Positions 7,409 to 16,406 of a DNA stretch of 42,311 nt are shown piece by piece (the stretch's first letter is position 1; the number at the start of each line of letters is the position of its first letter). The DNA comes from JBCCXL01 sp039191605 (GTDB lineage: Bacteria; Acidobacteriota; Thermoanaerobaculia; Multivoradales; JAHZIX01). Made by a program: the position numbers and the translations under genes. Under the pieces are notes generated by a model, which was not told where the DNA came from, searched no databases, and was given only the letters and a program-made list of their open reading frames with translations. The DNA is taken from the NCBI GenBank assembly GCA_039191605.1, contig JBCCXL010000033.1, forward strand, positions 1 to 42,311. The letters are read 5' to 3'.

Positions 7409-8911
7409 TCAATCCTCCGGCCGCTCGCCGGGGGGCGCCATCTTCACCAGGCGAGGCTCGAAGCGGCCGACGATGTCGACCAGGTCCTGCTGAGCAGCCA
7501 TCACCGAGTGGATGTCTTTGTAGGCCATGGGGACCTCGTCGAGGCCGGCGGAGAGCAGCTGCACCCGACGCTCGGCGAGGAGTTTCTTGGTCTCGGACCA
7601 GGTGAAGCTATTCTTCGCCTTTTTGCGGCTCATCAGCCGCCCGGCGCCGTGGGATGCGCTGCGCAGGCTTTCCGCCTCTCCGCGCCCCTGCACCACGAAG
7701 GCGGGGGTTGCCATGGAGCCGGGGATCACGCCGAGGACCCCTCGTCCGGCGGGGGTAGCGCCCTTGCGGTGAACGATCACCTCTTCGCCGCCGTGGATCT
7801 CCTTCCAGGCGAAGTTGTGGTGGTTTTCCACGTCCGCCAACACGTCGACTTTCAGCGCCTTGGCGATGGAGCGGTGGATCAGGGCATGGTTGGCGGCGGC
7901 GTAGCGCCCCATCAGATTCATCGCTCGCCAATACTCTTGGCCCGCCTCGCTGTCGAGGTCCAGCCAGGCGAGGTGCTTGAGCTCCTTGGGCAGCTCCGGG
8001 TGCAGATCCATGGCGAGGCGGCTGTAGTGCTTGGCGACATTGGCGCCGGCGCCGCGACTGCCGCTGTGGGAGAGGAGGGCGAGGTAGCTGCCGGGCTCGA
8101 GACCGAAGCGGGAGGAGCCGCCGGCGGGAGCGGCGGCTTCTGCAGCTCCGGCTTCCGGGGCCGCCTGGAGACGGCCCTCCTCGGCGCGCCGGGCCGCTCG
8201 CTGTTGCTCGTCGATGGTCAGCACGCCGAATTCCACGAAGTGATTGCCGGAGCCGGAGCTGCCCAGCTGAGCCCACGCGGTGTCTTTGACCCGGCGAGTG
8301 ATGGGGGAGAGGGTCCAGTCCTCGTCCATCACCTCGTGATCGTGGGGTTGGCGAAAGCGAGCGCCGATGCCGAATCGGGTCTCTCGCTCCAGGGTCTTGG
8401 CGAGGCGATCTACCTGACCGCCGAGGGCGCTCACCGGCAGATCGAGGACGGTGAGCTTCATGCGGCAGGCGATATCCACCCCAACGGCGTAGGGGATCAC
8501 CGCGTTGCGGGTCGAGAGGATGCCGCCGATGGGCAGGCCGTAGCCGAGGTGGGCGTCGGGCATTAGGGCGCCCTGGACCGCCACCGGCAGCCGACAGGCG
8601 TTGACCATCTGGCGCACCGACTTCTCGTCGAGATCCTCTCCCCATTGGCGGTAGGGGGCGGGCTCTGGCCGCTCCTGGAAATGATCCCGCGCATCGCGGC
8701 GGTCGATCAGCGCCTGGGCCAGGTCGGCCAGGGGATCGTCGGTGGTGGCGAAGGCTTCCGGGTTTTCTAAGACCGCCCGCAGGCGTCGTCGGACGACGCT
8801 CTTCTTCAGCCCCTTGGGGCCCGCCTGCTGAGCGGCGATCTGCAGGCAGCGGGCGGCCACCGGTACGTCCCCGGAAGGGATTCCCAGCTCGATCATGTCG
8901 CGTCGACGCAT
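7409..8911 (-). CDS. rtcB: RNA-splicing ligase RtcB
   Basis: A 500-residue RtcB family RNA ligase, which joins 2',3'-cyclic phosphate or 3'-phosphate RNA ends to 5'-OH ends using GTP and Mn2+. Key motifs in order: MPDAHLGYGLPIGG (residues 117-130), GVDIACRM with the metal-binding Cys149, SSGSGNHFVEFG, SHSGSRGAG, ENHHNFAW, GATPAGRGVLGVIPGSM and SASHGAGRLMSR, whose His is the expected guanylation site. All expected metal and nucleotide ligands appear present. The ATG at 8911 was chosen because the family begins shortly before the first helix; the frame is open 36 codons further but that part looks non-coding. An Ala-rich insert follows the GNHFVEF region. No archease or RtcA gene is adjacent. 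Likely function is RNA repair or tRNA healing. Confidence 0.95.
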   Translation of the reverse strand: MRRRDMIELGIPSGDVPVAARCLQIAAQQAGPKGLKKSVVRRRLRAVLENPEAFATTDDPLADLAQALIDRRDARDHFQERPEPAPYRQWGEDLDEKSVRQMVNACRLPVAVQGALMPDAHLGYGLPIGGILSTRNAVIPYAVGVDIACRMKLTVLDLPVSALGGQVDRLAKTLERETRFGIGARFRQPHDHEVMDEDWTLSPITRRVKDTAWAQLGSSGSGNHFVEFGVLTIDEQQRAARRAEEGRLQAAPEAGAAEAAAPAGGSSRFGLEPGSYLALLSHSGSRGAGANVAKHYSRLAMDLHPELPKELKHLAWLDLDSEAGQEYWRAMNLMGRYAAANHALIHRSIAKALKVDVLADVENHHNFAWKEIHGGEEVIVHRKGATPAGRGVLGVIPGSMATPAFVVQGRGEAESLRSASHGAGRLMSRKKAKNSFTWSETKKLLAERRVQLLSAGLDEVPMAYKDIHSVMAAQQDLVDIVGRFEPRLVKMAPPGERPED

Positions 8912-9177
8912 GGTTGGAGAACCTCGCGGAAAATCGGTAGAGGTCGGGGCAGCAGCAGGAAGGCAGAGCAGCAGCGGGGTAGTTGAAGGCAGAGTAACGT
9001 AGCGAGGGGAGCTCTCCAAGGGGGCCCGATGGGGGCCTGCTGGGGGCTAGCTCGACGCTCTTGGATCTCGAGGCCAGGGTGTTTGCCCCGTATTCTTCCC
9101 AGCGCTCTTCCTCGGGGCCGTCTTCGCCTGGCAAGGTGAGGGAAGGTACACTGGGATTCACTATGGGAGGCCTAGCC

Positions 9178-10128
9178 ATGCATCGATTGCCCATCTTCCG
9201 GCTGCTCCTCGTCGGCTTCATCGTCGCCGGGGCTGCTCTCTTCGCTTCGCTACCGGCGGCGACGGCCCAGGGGGGCGACGGCTCGGCGACGATTTCGGAT
9301 TCTCGCTTTCTGCCGGCGATCACCGGTGAATGGGTGATGGTGCGCTACGCGCCGGGCTCTTTGGACCGGGCGGCGCGCCTCCATACTCGTCTGGATCAGC
9401 TCTACGAATACCTCGATCGCTACGCCGACGTGAATAGTACGGCGACGGTCTACGTGCTCTCCGAGGAGCATTGGGAAAATCGAGACCCGGGTCAGCCCTA
9501 CGGCTTCCCGGTGCGCCTCAGCGGCAACGCCGCGGCGGTGCCGGCGTGGGGTTCACCGGCGACGGTGGAGCTCTGGAGTCGCCTGCTGGGCACCGTGCCG
9601 AGCAATCAAGACTTCCTGGCGCGGGGGTCGGAATCCGAGGCTGGAAGCCTGGTCTTGGCGGATAGCTTCCTGGCCCTGGATCTCTGCCGTCTGCATATCG
9701 AGAGCCTCGGCATGTTTCGCGGCCCGGATGCCCAATGGCTGGCGGAGGTAGCGACCCACATCGCCTGCCTATCGGCCCGCCGCTCGGGTCAGGGCCCGCT
9801 GTTGATCGAGCCGGCGATGCTGCTCTCGGTGGTGCCGGGGCTGGAGCCCCCCACGCGGCCGGGGCGGGACGGCCTGGCCCTCGACTCCTATGGGCCCGGC
9901 GTCGCGATGCCTACCTGGCTTTGGTACCAGGCTCAGGCGGCGGTCGCCGCGGATCTCGTCTTCCAGACTCACGAACGCCGCGGGTGGAAGCGAATGGTGC
10001 GGGCGTGGGAGAAAAAGAAGGCCCCGCTGACCTGGAACGACGTGGCGTCCCTGACTCCAACTCTGGTGGCGTGGCGTCGGGGTGAGTATCGAGTGGGGGG
10101 CGCACCGGGACGGGAACCGTCCCGGTGA
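9178..10128 (+). CDS. Secreted protein of unknown function
   Basis: A 316-residue protein that I do not recognise. It starts MHRLPIFRLLLVGFIVAGAALF with a Sec signal peptide ending near PAATAQ. The ATG at 9178 has GGGAGG exactly 7 bases before it; an in-frame ATG 15 bp upstream lacks this. The mature part has ITGEWVMVRYAPGSLDRAARLHTRLDQLYEYLDRYADV followed by ATVYVLSEEHW, a layout reminiscent of the N-terminal part of peptidase-MA-type gluzincins. The expected HExxH motif is absent (the corresponding helix reads DAQWLAEVATHIACLSAR), so a catalytic role is doubtful. A hairpin overlaps its stop codon. It is a single gene, divergent from rtcB (266 bp between starts). Confidence 0.75.
   Translation: MHRLPIFRLLLVGFIVAGAALFASLPAATAQGGDGSATISDSRFLPAITGEWVMVRYAPGSLDRAARLHTRLDQLYEYLDRYADVNSTATVYVLSEEHWENRDPGQPYGFPVRLSGNAAAVPAWGSPATVELWSRLLGTVPSNQDFLARGSESEAGSLVLADSFLALDLCRLHIESLGMFRGPDAQWLAEVATHIACLSARRSGQGPLLIEPAMLLSVVPGLEPPTRPGRDGLALDSYGPGVAMPTWLWYQAQAAVAADLVFQTHERRGWKRMVRAWEKKKAPLTWNDVASLTPTLVAWRRGEYRVGGAPGREPSR
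10103..10127 (+). terminator. Perfect 11-bp stem hairpin overlapping a stop codon
   Basis: CACCGGGACGG, GAA, CCGTCCCGGTG: an 11-bp perfect stem with a 3-base loop whose right arm includes the TGA of the preceding gene. No T run follows (AATAGGGGATTTCCC), so it may be a terminator of the GC-only type or a 3'-stabilising stem. Confidence 0.55.
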
Positions 10129-10226
10129 ATAGGGGATTTCCCTAGGCCCGGAAAGCTTGACGGAGCCCTCGTTTCGCGGCAAGGTGAACGAGGTTAGTCA
10201 CTTACCGCCCGGCGGGTTACGGTGCG

Positions 10227-10265
10227 GTGTCCGAATGCGGAACTGCCGTGTTCGGATCTGGACAC
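10227..10265. promoter_or_regulatory. Candidate upstream activator sites (interlocking repeats)
   Basis: GTGTCCGAA (10227) and GTGTTCGGA (10248) are direct repeats 21 bp apart, two helical turns. The same bases also form dyads: TCCGAA-N15-TTCGGA (10230-10256) and GTGTCC-N27-GGACAC (10227-10265). The cluster sits about 150-200 bp before a candidate sigma-54 promoter, the usual distance for NtrC-type enhancer sites. An NtrC-type activator is encoded in the same module. Confidence 0.45.
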
Positions 10266-10408
10266 GGATCGAGGGACTGCGGGGCCCCGAGGGTCCTCGG
10301 CGAGAGAGCCGGAGCCTGTCATCTGGCTTAGGTTCGTTGAGCGCTGACCTCGACTTCGTACTGCGAGCCGTCTTCTCTAGGCGCTTCCGGTGAGGCTGAT
10401 GCTGAGCC

Positions 10409-10424
10409 TGGAACAAGCCTTGCA
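10409..10424 (+). promoter_or_regulatory. Candidate sigma-54 promoter (-24/-12)
   Basis: TGGAACA-N4-TTGCA compares with the consensus TGGCACG-N4-TTGCA. The invariant GG and GC are exactly spaced and 10 of 12 defined positions match. It would start transcription near 10436, giving a leader of about 115 nt before the adaptor ATG at 10550. Confidence 0.55.
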
Positions 10425-10549
10425 CCATGAAAGCGGCATCGGGACGCCCCCGGCGCGTTGAGCGCCAAGGGGTCGAAGGACGAAGCCACACGAAGATCCG
10501 GCACCCGACTCCCACAGCTCACGACTGGAACGATCAAGGACCGAAGACC

Positions 10550-11802
10550 ATGGTGGATATCCCCCGCGAGGGCATCAAAGAGAAGCGCCGTAAGAGGCAG
10601 ATCATTTTCGGCATTTTGGGCGCCATCGCCCTCGGCGCCGCCTGGATGGCGGTGGCGAGCCTCGAGCCGGCGGCCCGTTCGGTGGATGGCTCCACGCTGT
10701 GGTTTGGCGACGTCGAACGAGGTGAGATGCTGCGCGAGGTTCGAGGCCCCGGAACTCTGGTACCCCGAGAGATTCGCTGGATCGGCGCTCTGACCGAGGG
10801 TCGAGTGGAGCGAATCATCAACCGGCCCGGCGCGGTGCTGACCTCCGGGGATCTGATCCTGGAGTTGACCAACCCCGCCGTGGAGCGGGCGGCCCAGGAC
10901 GCGGGTGGTCGCTGCGGGCGGCCCAGGCGGATTACGAGGAGCTGAAGGTTCGTCTACAGAGCGACGTGCTGGCCCAGGAGGCCTCGGTCGCCGGAGTGGA
11001 AGCGGACATGCGCTCCGCGGAGCTGGAGGCGGAGGCCAATCAGGAGCTCTCCCAGGATGGCCTGGTTTCTGACGTCGAGCTGCGGCGCTCGCAGATTCTG
11101 GCGGAGCAGCTGCGGGAACGCTTCCGCATTGAGCAGGAGCGCCTGTCCAATACCCGCAACTCGATGCCCTCTCAGCTCGGCGCGCAGGAGGCCCGCCTGG
11201 GACAGGCCCAGGCCCTCTTCGAGCTGCGCCAGCAGGAGCTGGAGGCGCTGCGGGTACGCTCCGCCATCGACGGCATTCTGCAGGAGGTTCCGGTAGAAGA
11301 AGGTGAGCAGGTCACCCCCGGTGCGAACCTCGCCCGCGTTGCCCGTCCGGGAGAGCTCAAGGCGGAGCTACGCATCGCGGAAACCCAGGCCAAGGACTTG
11401 ACCATCGGTCAGGTGGCCCGCATCGACACCCGCAACGGGGTGATCGACGGCAAGGTGGAGCGCATCGATCCGGCGGCCCAGGAAGGCACCGTGACGGTGG
11501 ACGTGGAGCTGCTCGGTGAGCTGCCCCGGGGCGCCCGGCCCCAGCTTTCGGTAGACGGCACGGTGGAGATCGAGCGTCTGGACGACGTGATCTACATCAG
11601 CCGCCCGGCCTACGGCCAGGCCTTCAGCACCATCGGTCTGTTCAAGCTCACTAGCGAGAACATCGCCCAGCGGGTGACGGTGGAGCTCGGTCGATCCTCG
11701 GTCACCACCTTCGAGGTGGTGCGAGGTCTCGACGAGGGAGATCGGGTGATCCTCTCGGACACCTCCCAATACGACGATGAGGACCGCCTCAAGCTGAACT
11801 GA
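10550..11802 (+). pseudogene. HlyD/MacA-like efflux periplasmic adaptor, frameshifted
   Basis: Two overlapping reading frames together encode one membrane-fusion adaptor of about 417 residues. The first part (ATG 10550, MVDIPREGIKEKRRKRQ) has a membrane anchor near residues 18-38 and the first half-lipoyl motif, GRVERIINRPGAVLTSGDLILEL. The second part has the coiled-coil hairpin (LEAEANQELSQDGLVSDVEL), the second half-lipoyl motif (VRSAIDGILQEVPVEEGEQV) and the beta-barrel and membrane-proximal regions to residue LKLN. The frames switch at about 10908-10912 (GCGGGTGG). Restoring one G there gives an uninterrupted QDA-GW-SLRAAQADYEEL helix, so a single base of a G run has been lost. It is either a sequencing error, a real null allele, or less likely programmed frameshifting. 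As read, the product stops at 10943-10945. ABC ATPases follow. Confidence 0.8.
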
Positions 11803-12030
11803 TCCACACCATTCGCGTAGACCTGGACGAAGTGTTGGGCCAGCGATGGCTAGCTGAAACATTCGACCGGCACGGGGCGTTAGTGGAGTGAGCTCAGTTA
11901 CCGGCGTGAACCAAATCTCCGATACTCGGCTTCGAGCTTTAGAATTGACGACAACAAAGAGTTTCATGGATCTAACGACCTCCCGGCGGGACGCTCCGGG
12001 GATAGAACCTCTAAGCAGAAGGAGACGATC

Positions 12031-12750
<720 letters not shown>

Positions 12751-12809
12751 AGCGTTAGGGCTCGCCCTCAGGGCTTTAGAGCGGGAGCAAAGATCTCGCC
12801 CGAATCAGT

Positions 12810-12831
12810 GGCCGGCGTTTCCGCGCCGGCC
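12810..12831 (+). terminator. GC-rich hairpin between the two ABC ATPase genes
   Basis: GGCCGGCG, a 6-base loop TTTCCG, then CGCCGGCC: a perfect 8-bp stem 60 bp after the first ATPase stop, without a T tract. It may end or attenuate transcription between the two ATPase genes. Confidence 0.4.
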
Positions 12832-12966
12832 GCTGTCGTGGTGAGCCCCTGATTTGACCTGACCGGGCGTGCTTCTTCAGGGCCTTCTCGTCACGACTCG
12901 GTCTGCGCGATCCGATTCGTCGTCGACCTCTCATTCATCGAGTTTCCCGGAGATCCCGACACCATC

Positions 12967-13644
12967 ATGGACCCATTGATTCAGCTGAAGAACCTCGACC
13001 GCTACCACGAGAATCGCCAGGGGCGGATCTATGTGCTGCGGCGAATCGAGCTGGATGTCCAGCGGGGCGAGTTCGTTTCCATCATGGGCCCCAGCGGAGC
13101 GGGCAAGTCCACGCTGCTGCATATCCTCGGACTGCTGGACAACGATTGGGAAGGGGAATACACGCTCGATGGGCAGCCGGTCCACCAGCTCAAGCGCAAG
13201 CAGCGCAACGCTCTGCACAAGAGCACCATCGGCTTCGTCTTCCAGAGCTACCATCTGCTGGATGACCTCACGGTCTATGAGAACCTGGATCTCCCCCTGA
13301 GCTACCAGGGGTTGAAGCGAAAAGAGCGGGAGAGCCTGGTGTGCGACACCCTGGATCGCTTCCAGATCGTCGGCAAGCGGGATCTCTTCCCCAACCAGCT
13401 CTCCGGCGGGCAGCAGCAGCTGGTGGGCGTCGCCCGAGCGTTGATCACCCGCCCTAAATTGATCCTCGCCGATGAGCCGACGGGGAATCTGCACTCCTCC
13501 CAGGGGCAGGAGATCATGGAGCTCTTCCAGCAGCTGAACCGAGACGAGGGGACGACCATCGTGCAGGTGACCCACTCGGAGGCCAACGCCGCTTATGGCG
13601 ACCGCATCGTCCAATTGGTGGATGGCTGGATCGGCGACAATTGA
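12967..13644 (+). CDS. ABC transporter ATP-binding protein (LolD-like), second copy
   Basis: A 225-residue ATPase. Walker A GPSGAGKS (41-48), Q-loop Gln93, signature LSGGQ (145-149), Walker B LILADE (165-170) and switch His203 are present, so it should bind and hydrolyse ATP. Two positions differ from the first ATPase: the signature is followed by QQLVGVARA where Arg is usual, and the D-loop reads GNLHSSQG, with His in place of the common Asp. It is only moderately similar to the first ATPase, so the two probably serve different permeases or a heteromeric pump. The gene's 3' end overlaps the start of the response regulator by 50 bp, implying cotranscription. The Shine-Dalgarno (GGAG, 13 bases upstream) is weak. 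Confidence 0.92.
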   Translation: MDPLIQLKNLDRYHENRQGRIYVLRRIELDVQRGEFVSIMGPSGAGKSTLLHILGLLDNDWEGEYTLDGQPVHQLKRKQRNALHKSTIGFVFQSYHLLDDLTVYENLDLPLSYQGLKRKERESLVCDTLDRFQIVGKRDLFPNQLSGGQQQLVGVARALITRPKLILADEPTGNLHSSQGQEIMELFQQLNRDEGTTIVQVTHSEANAAYGDRIVQLVDGWIGDN

Positions 13645-15010
13645 GCGGGAGAAGTCGCGGGTCCTGATCGCCGACGATCAGGAGGACGTGCGAGAAGCGC
13701 TGCGCCTGATGCTCAAGGGCGAGGGCTTCGCCGCTCACTTTGCGCGCTCCCCTCGGGAGGTCCTGGCGGCGCTGGAAGAGCGCGAGTTCGACGTCCTGTT
13801 GATGGACCTCAACTACACCCGAGACACCACCTCCGGTCGCGAAGGGCTGGAGCTGCTGGAGGAGATCCAGAGCCTCGCTCCCCACCTGGCGGTGGTGGTG
13901 ATGACGGCGTGGGGAACGGTGGAGCTGGCGGTGGAGGCGATGCGTCGCGGAGCTCGAGACTTCGTCGAGAAGCCTTGGGATAACGCCCGCCTGGTAAGCA
14001 TCCTGCGCACCCAGGCGAAGCTCTCTCGGGCGCTGCTTCGGGAACGCCGTCTGCGGGCGGAGAACCGTCGCCTCAGCGGCACCGACTCCGGGCCGCCGGC
14101 GCTGGTGGCGGAGAGCCCGGCGATGGCCCAGGTGCTGGAGCTGATGAGCCGCTGCGGTCCCACCGATGCTCCGCTGCTCCTGACCGGGGAAAACGGCACC
14201 GGCAAGAGCCTCATCGCCAGGCATCTGCACGAGACCTCCCCCCGCAAATCCGGCAGCTACCTCGCGGTCAATGCCGGGGCGCTGCCAGAAGGCACCTTCG
14301 AGAGTGAGCTCTTCGGCCACGTCAAGGGGGCCTTCACCGACGCCCGCAGCGAGCGCATCGGGCGCTTCGAGGCGGCGGATGGCGGCACCCTCTTTCTCGA
14401 CGAGATCGCCAACGTGCCGGTGGCGCAGCAGGCCAAGCTGCTGCGGGTGGTGGAGAGCGGGGAGCTGGAGCGAGTGGGCTCCTCTCGCACCCGCACCGTG
14501 GATGTGCGGCTGATTTCCGCCACCAACTCGGATCTGGATCGGGAGGTCGACGAGGGGCGCTTTCGCCGCGATTTGCTCTACCGCCTCAACACCATCATCA
14601 TCCATCTGCCGCCGCTACGGGATCGAGATGAGGATATTCGCCTGCTGGCGGAGCTCTTCCTGCAGCGCCATCGGCAGCGCTACCGCAGGCCGGTGGTGGG
14701 CTTCGGGGAGGACGCGGTGGCGGCGCTCCATCGCCACGCCTGGCCGGGCAACGTGCGGGAGCTGGATCACGCGGTGGAGCGGGCGGTGCTGATGGCCGCC
14801 GCGGAGCAGATCCACGCCCGAGACCTCGGTCTGCAGGAGAGCGGTGATGGCGAGCTGCCGGGCTTTGAATCGATGACCCTGGAGGAGGCGGAGCGCTGGC
14901 TCATCGAGCGAGCGATGCGCCGTCATGGCGGCAGCGTCAAGGCGGCGGCGGAGCAGCTGGGGCTCTCCCGCGGAGCTCTCTATCGACGGCTGGAGCGCTA
15001 CGGTCTGTGA
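13595..15010 (+). CDS. NtrC-family sigma-54-dependent response regulator
   Basis: A 471-residue three-domain activator. The receiver domain (about 20-140) has acidic Asp27-Asp28, phospho-acceptor Asp71 (LLMDLNY), Thr104 and Lys126 (EKPW). The AAA+ domain has Walker A GENGTGKS (198-205), the sigma-54 contact loop as GAFTDA (245-250, a common variant of GAFTGA), Walker B GGTLFLDEI and the WPGNVREL motif. The C terminus is a Fis-type helix-turn-helix (SVKAAAEQLGLSRGALYRRL). It opens sigma-54 promoter complexes when phosphorylated. The chosen ATG overlaps the preceding ATPase gene by 50 bp and has GGAGG 12 bases upstream; an ATG at 13622 is the alternative. The kinase gene follows 50 bp downstream. 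Its probable target is the candidate -24/-12 promoter at 10409. Confidence 0.94.
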   Translation: MATASSNWWMAGSATIEREKSRVLIADDQEDVREALRLMLKGEGFAAHFARSPREVLAALEEREFDVLLMDLNYTRDTTSGREGLELLEEIQSLAPHLAVVVMTAWGTVELAVEAMRRGARDFVEKPWDNARLVSILRTQAKLSRALLRERRLRAENRRLSGTDSGPPALVAESPAMAQVLELMSRCGPTDAPLLLTGENGTGKSLIARHLHETSPRKSGSYLAVNAGALPEGTFESELFGHVKGAFTDARSERIGRFEAADGGTLFLDEIANVPVAQQAKLLRVVESGELERVGSSRTRTVDVRLISATNSDLDREVDEGRFRRDLLYRLNTIIIHLPPLRDRDEDIRLLAELFLQRHRQRYRRPVVGFGEDAVAALHRHAWPGNVRELDHAVERAVLMAAAEQIHARDLGLQESGDGELPGFESMTLEEAERWLIERAMRRHGGSVKAAAEQLGLSRGALYRRLERYGL

Positions 15011-15060
15011 GCCGAGCGACGTCGCTAGTCTCCTTCTTCACCTCGAAGGCCTGATTCACC

Positions 15061-16392
15061 GTGTGGCTCTTTCCTCGCCGTCGTTTTCGACTCGACCTCG
15101 AGGATCGCCTAGCGCTGTGGGCGCTGCTGGCGGCACTGCCGGCGACGGTTACGGCGGTGGTCTGCCTATGGTGGTTGGGGGCTCCCCTGTGGTTTCGCCT
15201 GCTGCTGACGGTGGCGCTGCCGACCTTTTCTCTGTTCTGCGCGCTGGTCCTACGCCGCCGCCTCGCTCGCCCCCTTCGCACCCTGGCGAACCTGCTGGAG
15301 GCGCTGCGGGTTGGAGACTATTCCCTGCGCGGCCACGCCGACGGCGGCGATGCCTTTGGCGAGGTGGTGCGGGAGATCAACGCGCTGGCGGAGGACCTGC
15401 ACCATCGCCGGCTCGGGGCGGTGGAGGCCGCGAACCTGCTGGAAACGGTGATGGAGGAGATCGAGGTAGCGGTCTTCGCCTTCGATGAGGCGGAGGCGCT
15501 GGCGCTGGTGAATCGAGCCGGCGCGCGGCTGCTGGCGGCTCGCCGCGGGGATCTGCTGGGGCGGCCGGCGGCGGATCTCGGCTTCGAGGATCTGCTGCGG
15601 GGCTCGGCGGTGCGCACCGTAGAACACGCCTTTGCCGGTGGCTCGGGTCGATTCGGCCTGCGCCGCGGGACCTTTCGCCTCGGCGGCCGGCGGCATCAGC
15701 TGCTGGTGATGGCGGACCTCTCCCGGGCGCTGCGCCAGGAGGAGCGGCAGGCGTGGCAGCGCCTGATCCGGGTGCTGGGGCACGAGCTCAACAATAGCCT
15801 GACGCCGATTCGATCCTTGAGCTCGACGATGAGGGGGCTGATCCATCGCGATCCTCGGCCGGAGGATTGGGAGCAGGATCTGGATCGAGGTCTGAGCCTG
15901 GTGGAGCAGCGCTCCCTCTCCCTGACTCGATTTATCGGCGCCTATTCGCGGCTGGCGCGGCTGCCGGAGCCCTCCATGGGGGAGGTAGAGCTGCGGGAGC
16001 GAGTGGCTCGGGTTACGGAGCTGGAGACTCGGGTGGAGATCGCCGTGTTTGCGGGGCCGGAGCTGTTGGTGCAGGCGGATGCCGATCAGCTGGATCAGCT
16101 GCTGATCAATCTGCTGACCAACGCCGCCGACGCCGCCTTGGAGACCGGTGGAGGGGTGAGGCTGCGCTGGCGCCGGGCCGGGGGCTTCGCTGAGCTGGAT
16201 ATTGAAGACGAGGGGGAGGGGTTGGCGAGCACAGAGAATCTCTTTGTTCCCTTCTACACCACCAAGCCCGGCGGAACCGGCATCGGCTTGGTGCTCAGTC
16301 GACAGATTGCGGAAGCCCACGGCGGCACCCTGAGTCTCTCCAATCGACCCGAAGGAGGCTGCTTGGCGCGCCTGCGCCTGCCCCTGGGATAG
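15061..16392 (+). CDS. Sensor histidine kinase, NtrY-like
   Basis: A 443-residue membrane kinase starting at GTG 15061. Two hydrophobic segments (about 17-40 and 43-64) are separated by only a few residues, so there is almost no periplasmic sensor. A HAMP-like linker (RRRLARPLRTLANLLEALRVGDYS) and a PAS-like domain (about 125-225) follow. The H-box is RVLGHELNNSLTPI with His241, and the ATPase has an N-box (LLINLLTNAADAA), DEGEG and GGTGIGLVLS. It should autophosphorylate and phosphorylate the NtrC-type regulator encoded 50 bp upstream. Signals are probably sensed in the membrane or by the cytoplasmic PAS. The pabAB start lies only 14 bp after its stop, so the two may be cotranscribed. Confidence 0.93.
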   Translation: MWLFPRRRFRLDLEDRLALWALLAALPATVTAVVCLWWLGAPLWFRLLLTVALPTFSLFCALVLRRRLARPLRTLANLLEALRVGDYSLRGHADGGDAFGEVVREINALAEDLHHRRLGAVEAANLLETVMEEIEVAVFAFDEAEALALVNRAGARLLAARRGDLLGRPAADLGFEDLLRGSAVRTVEHAFAGGSGRFGLRRGTFRLGGRRHQLLVMADLSRALRQEERQAWQRLIRVLGHELNNSLTPIRSLSSTMRGLIHRDPRPEDWEQDLDRGLSLVEQRSLSLTRFIGAYSRLARLPEPSMGEVELRERVARVTELETRVEIAVFAGPELLVQADADQLDQLLINLLTNAADAALETGGGVRLRWRRAGGFAELDIEDEGEGLASTENLFVPFYTTKPGGTGIGLVLSRQIAEAHGGTLSLSNRPEGGCLARLRLPLG

Positions 16393-16406
16393 GATCAGCG
16401 CCGTCC

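Larger units (their letters stand above)
10129..10549. other. Intergenic control region of the efflux-type module
   Basis: This 421-bp gap holds the candidate activator-binding repeats (10227-10265) and sigma-54 promoter (10409-10424) described separately. An open frame from 10427 reads into the adaptor gene, but its first 41 codons look non-coding. Confidence 0.5.

Noticed and set aside
7508..8566. 352-codon frame on the + strand across rtcB
   Set aside because: It lies opposite an intact RtcB gene with all catalytic motifs; its own product is low-complexity and unrecognisable.
11945..11975. Sigma-70-like promoter before the first ABC ATPase gene
   Set aside because: TTGACG is a fair -35, but no acceptable -10 exists at 16-18 bp spacing.
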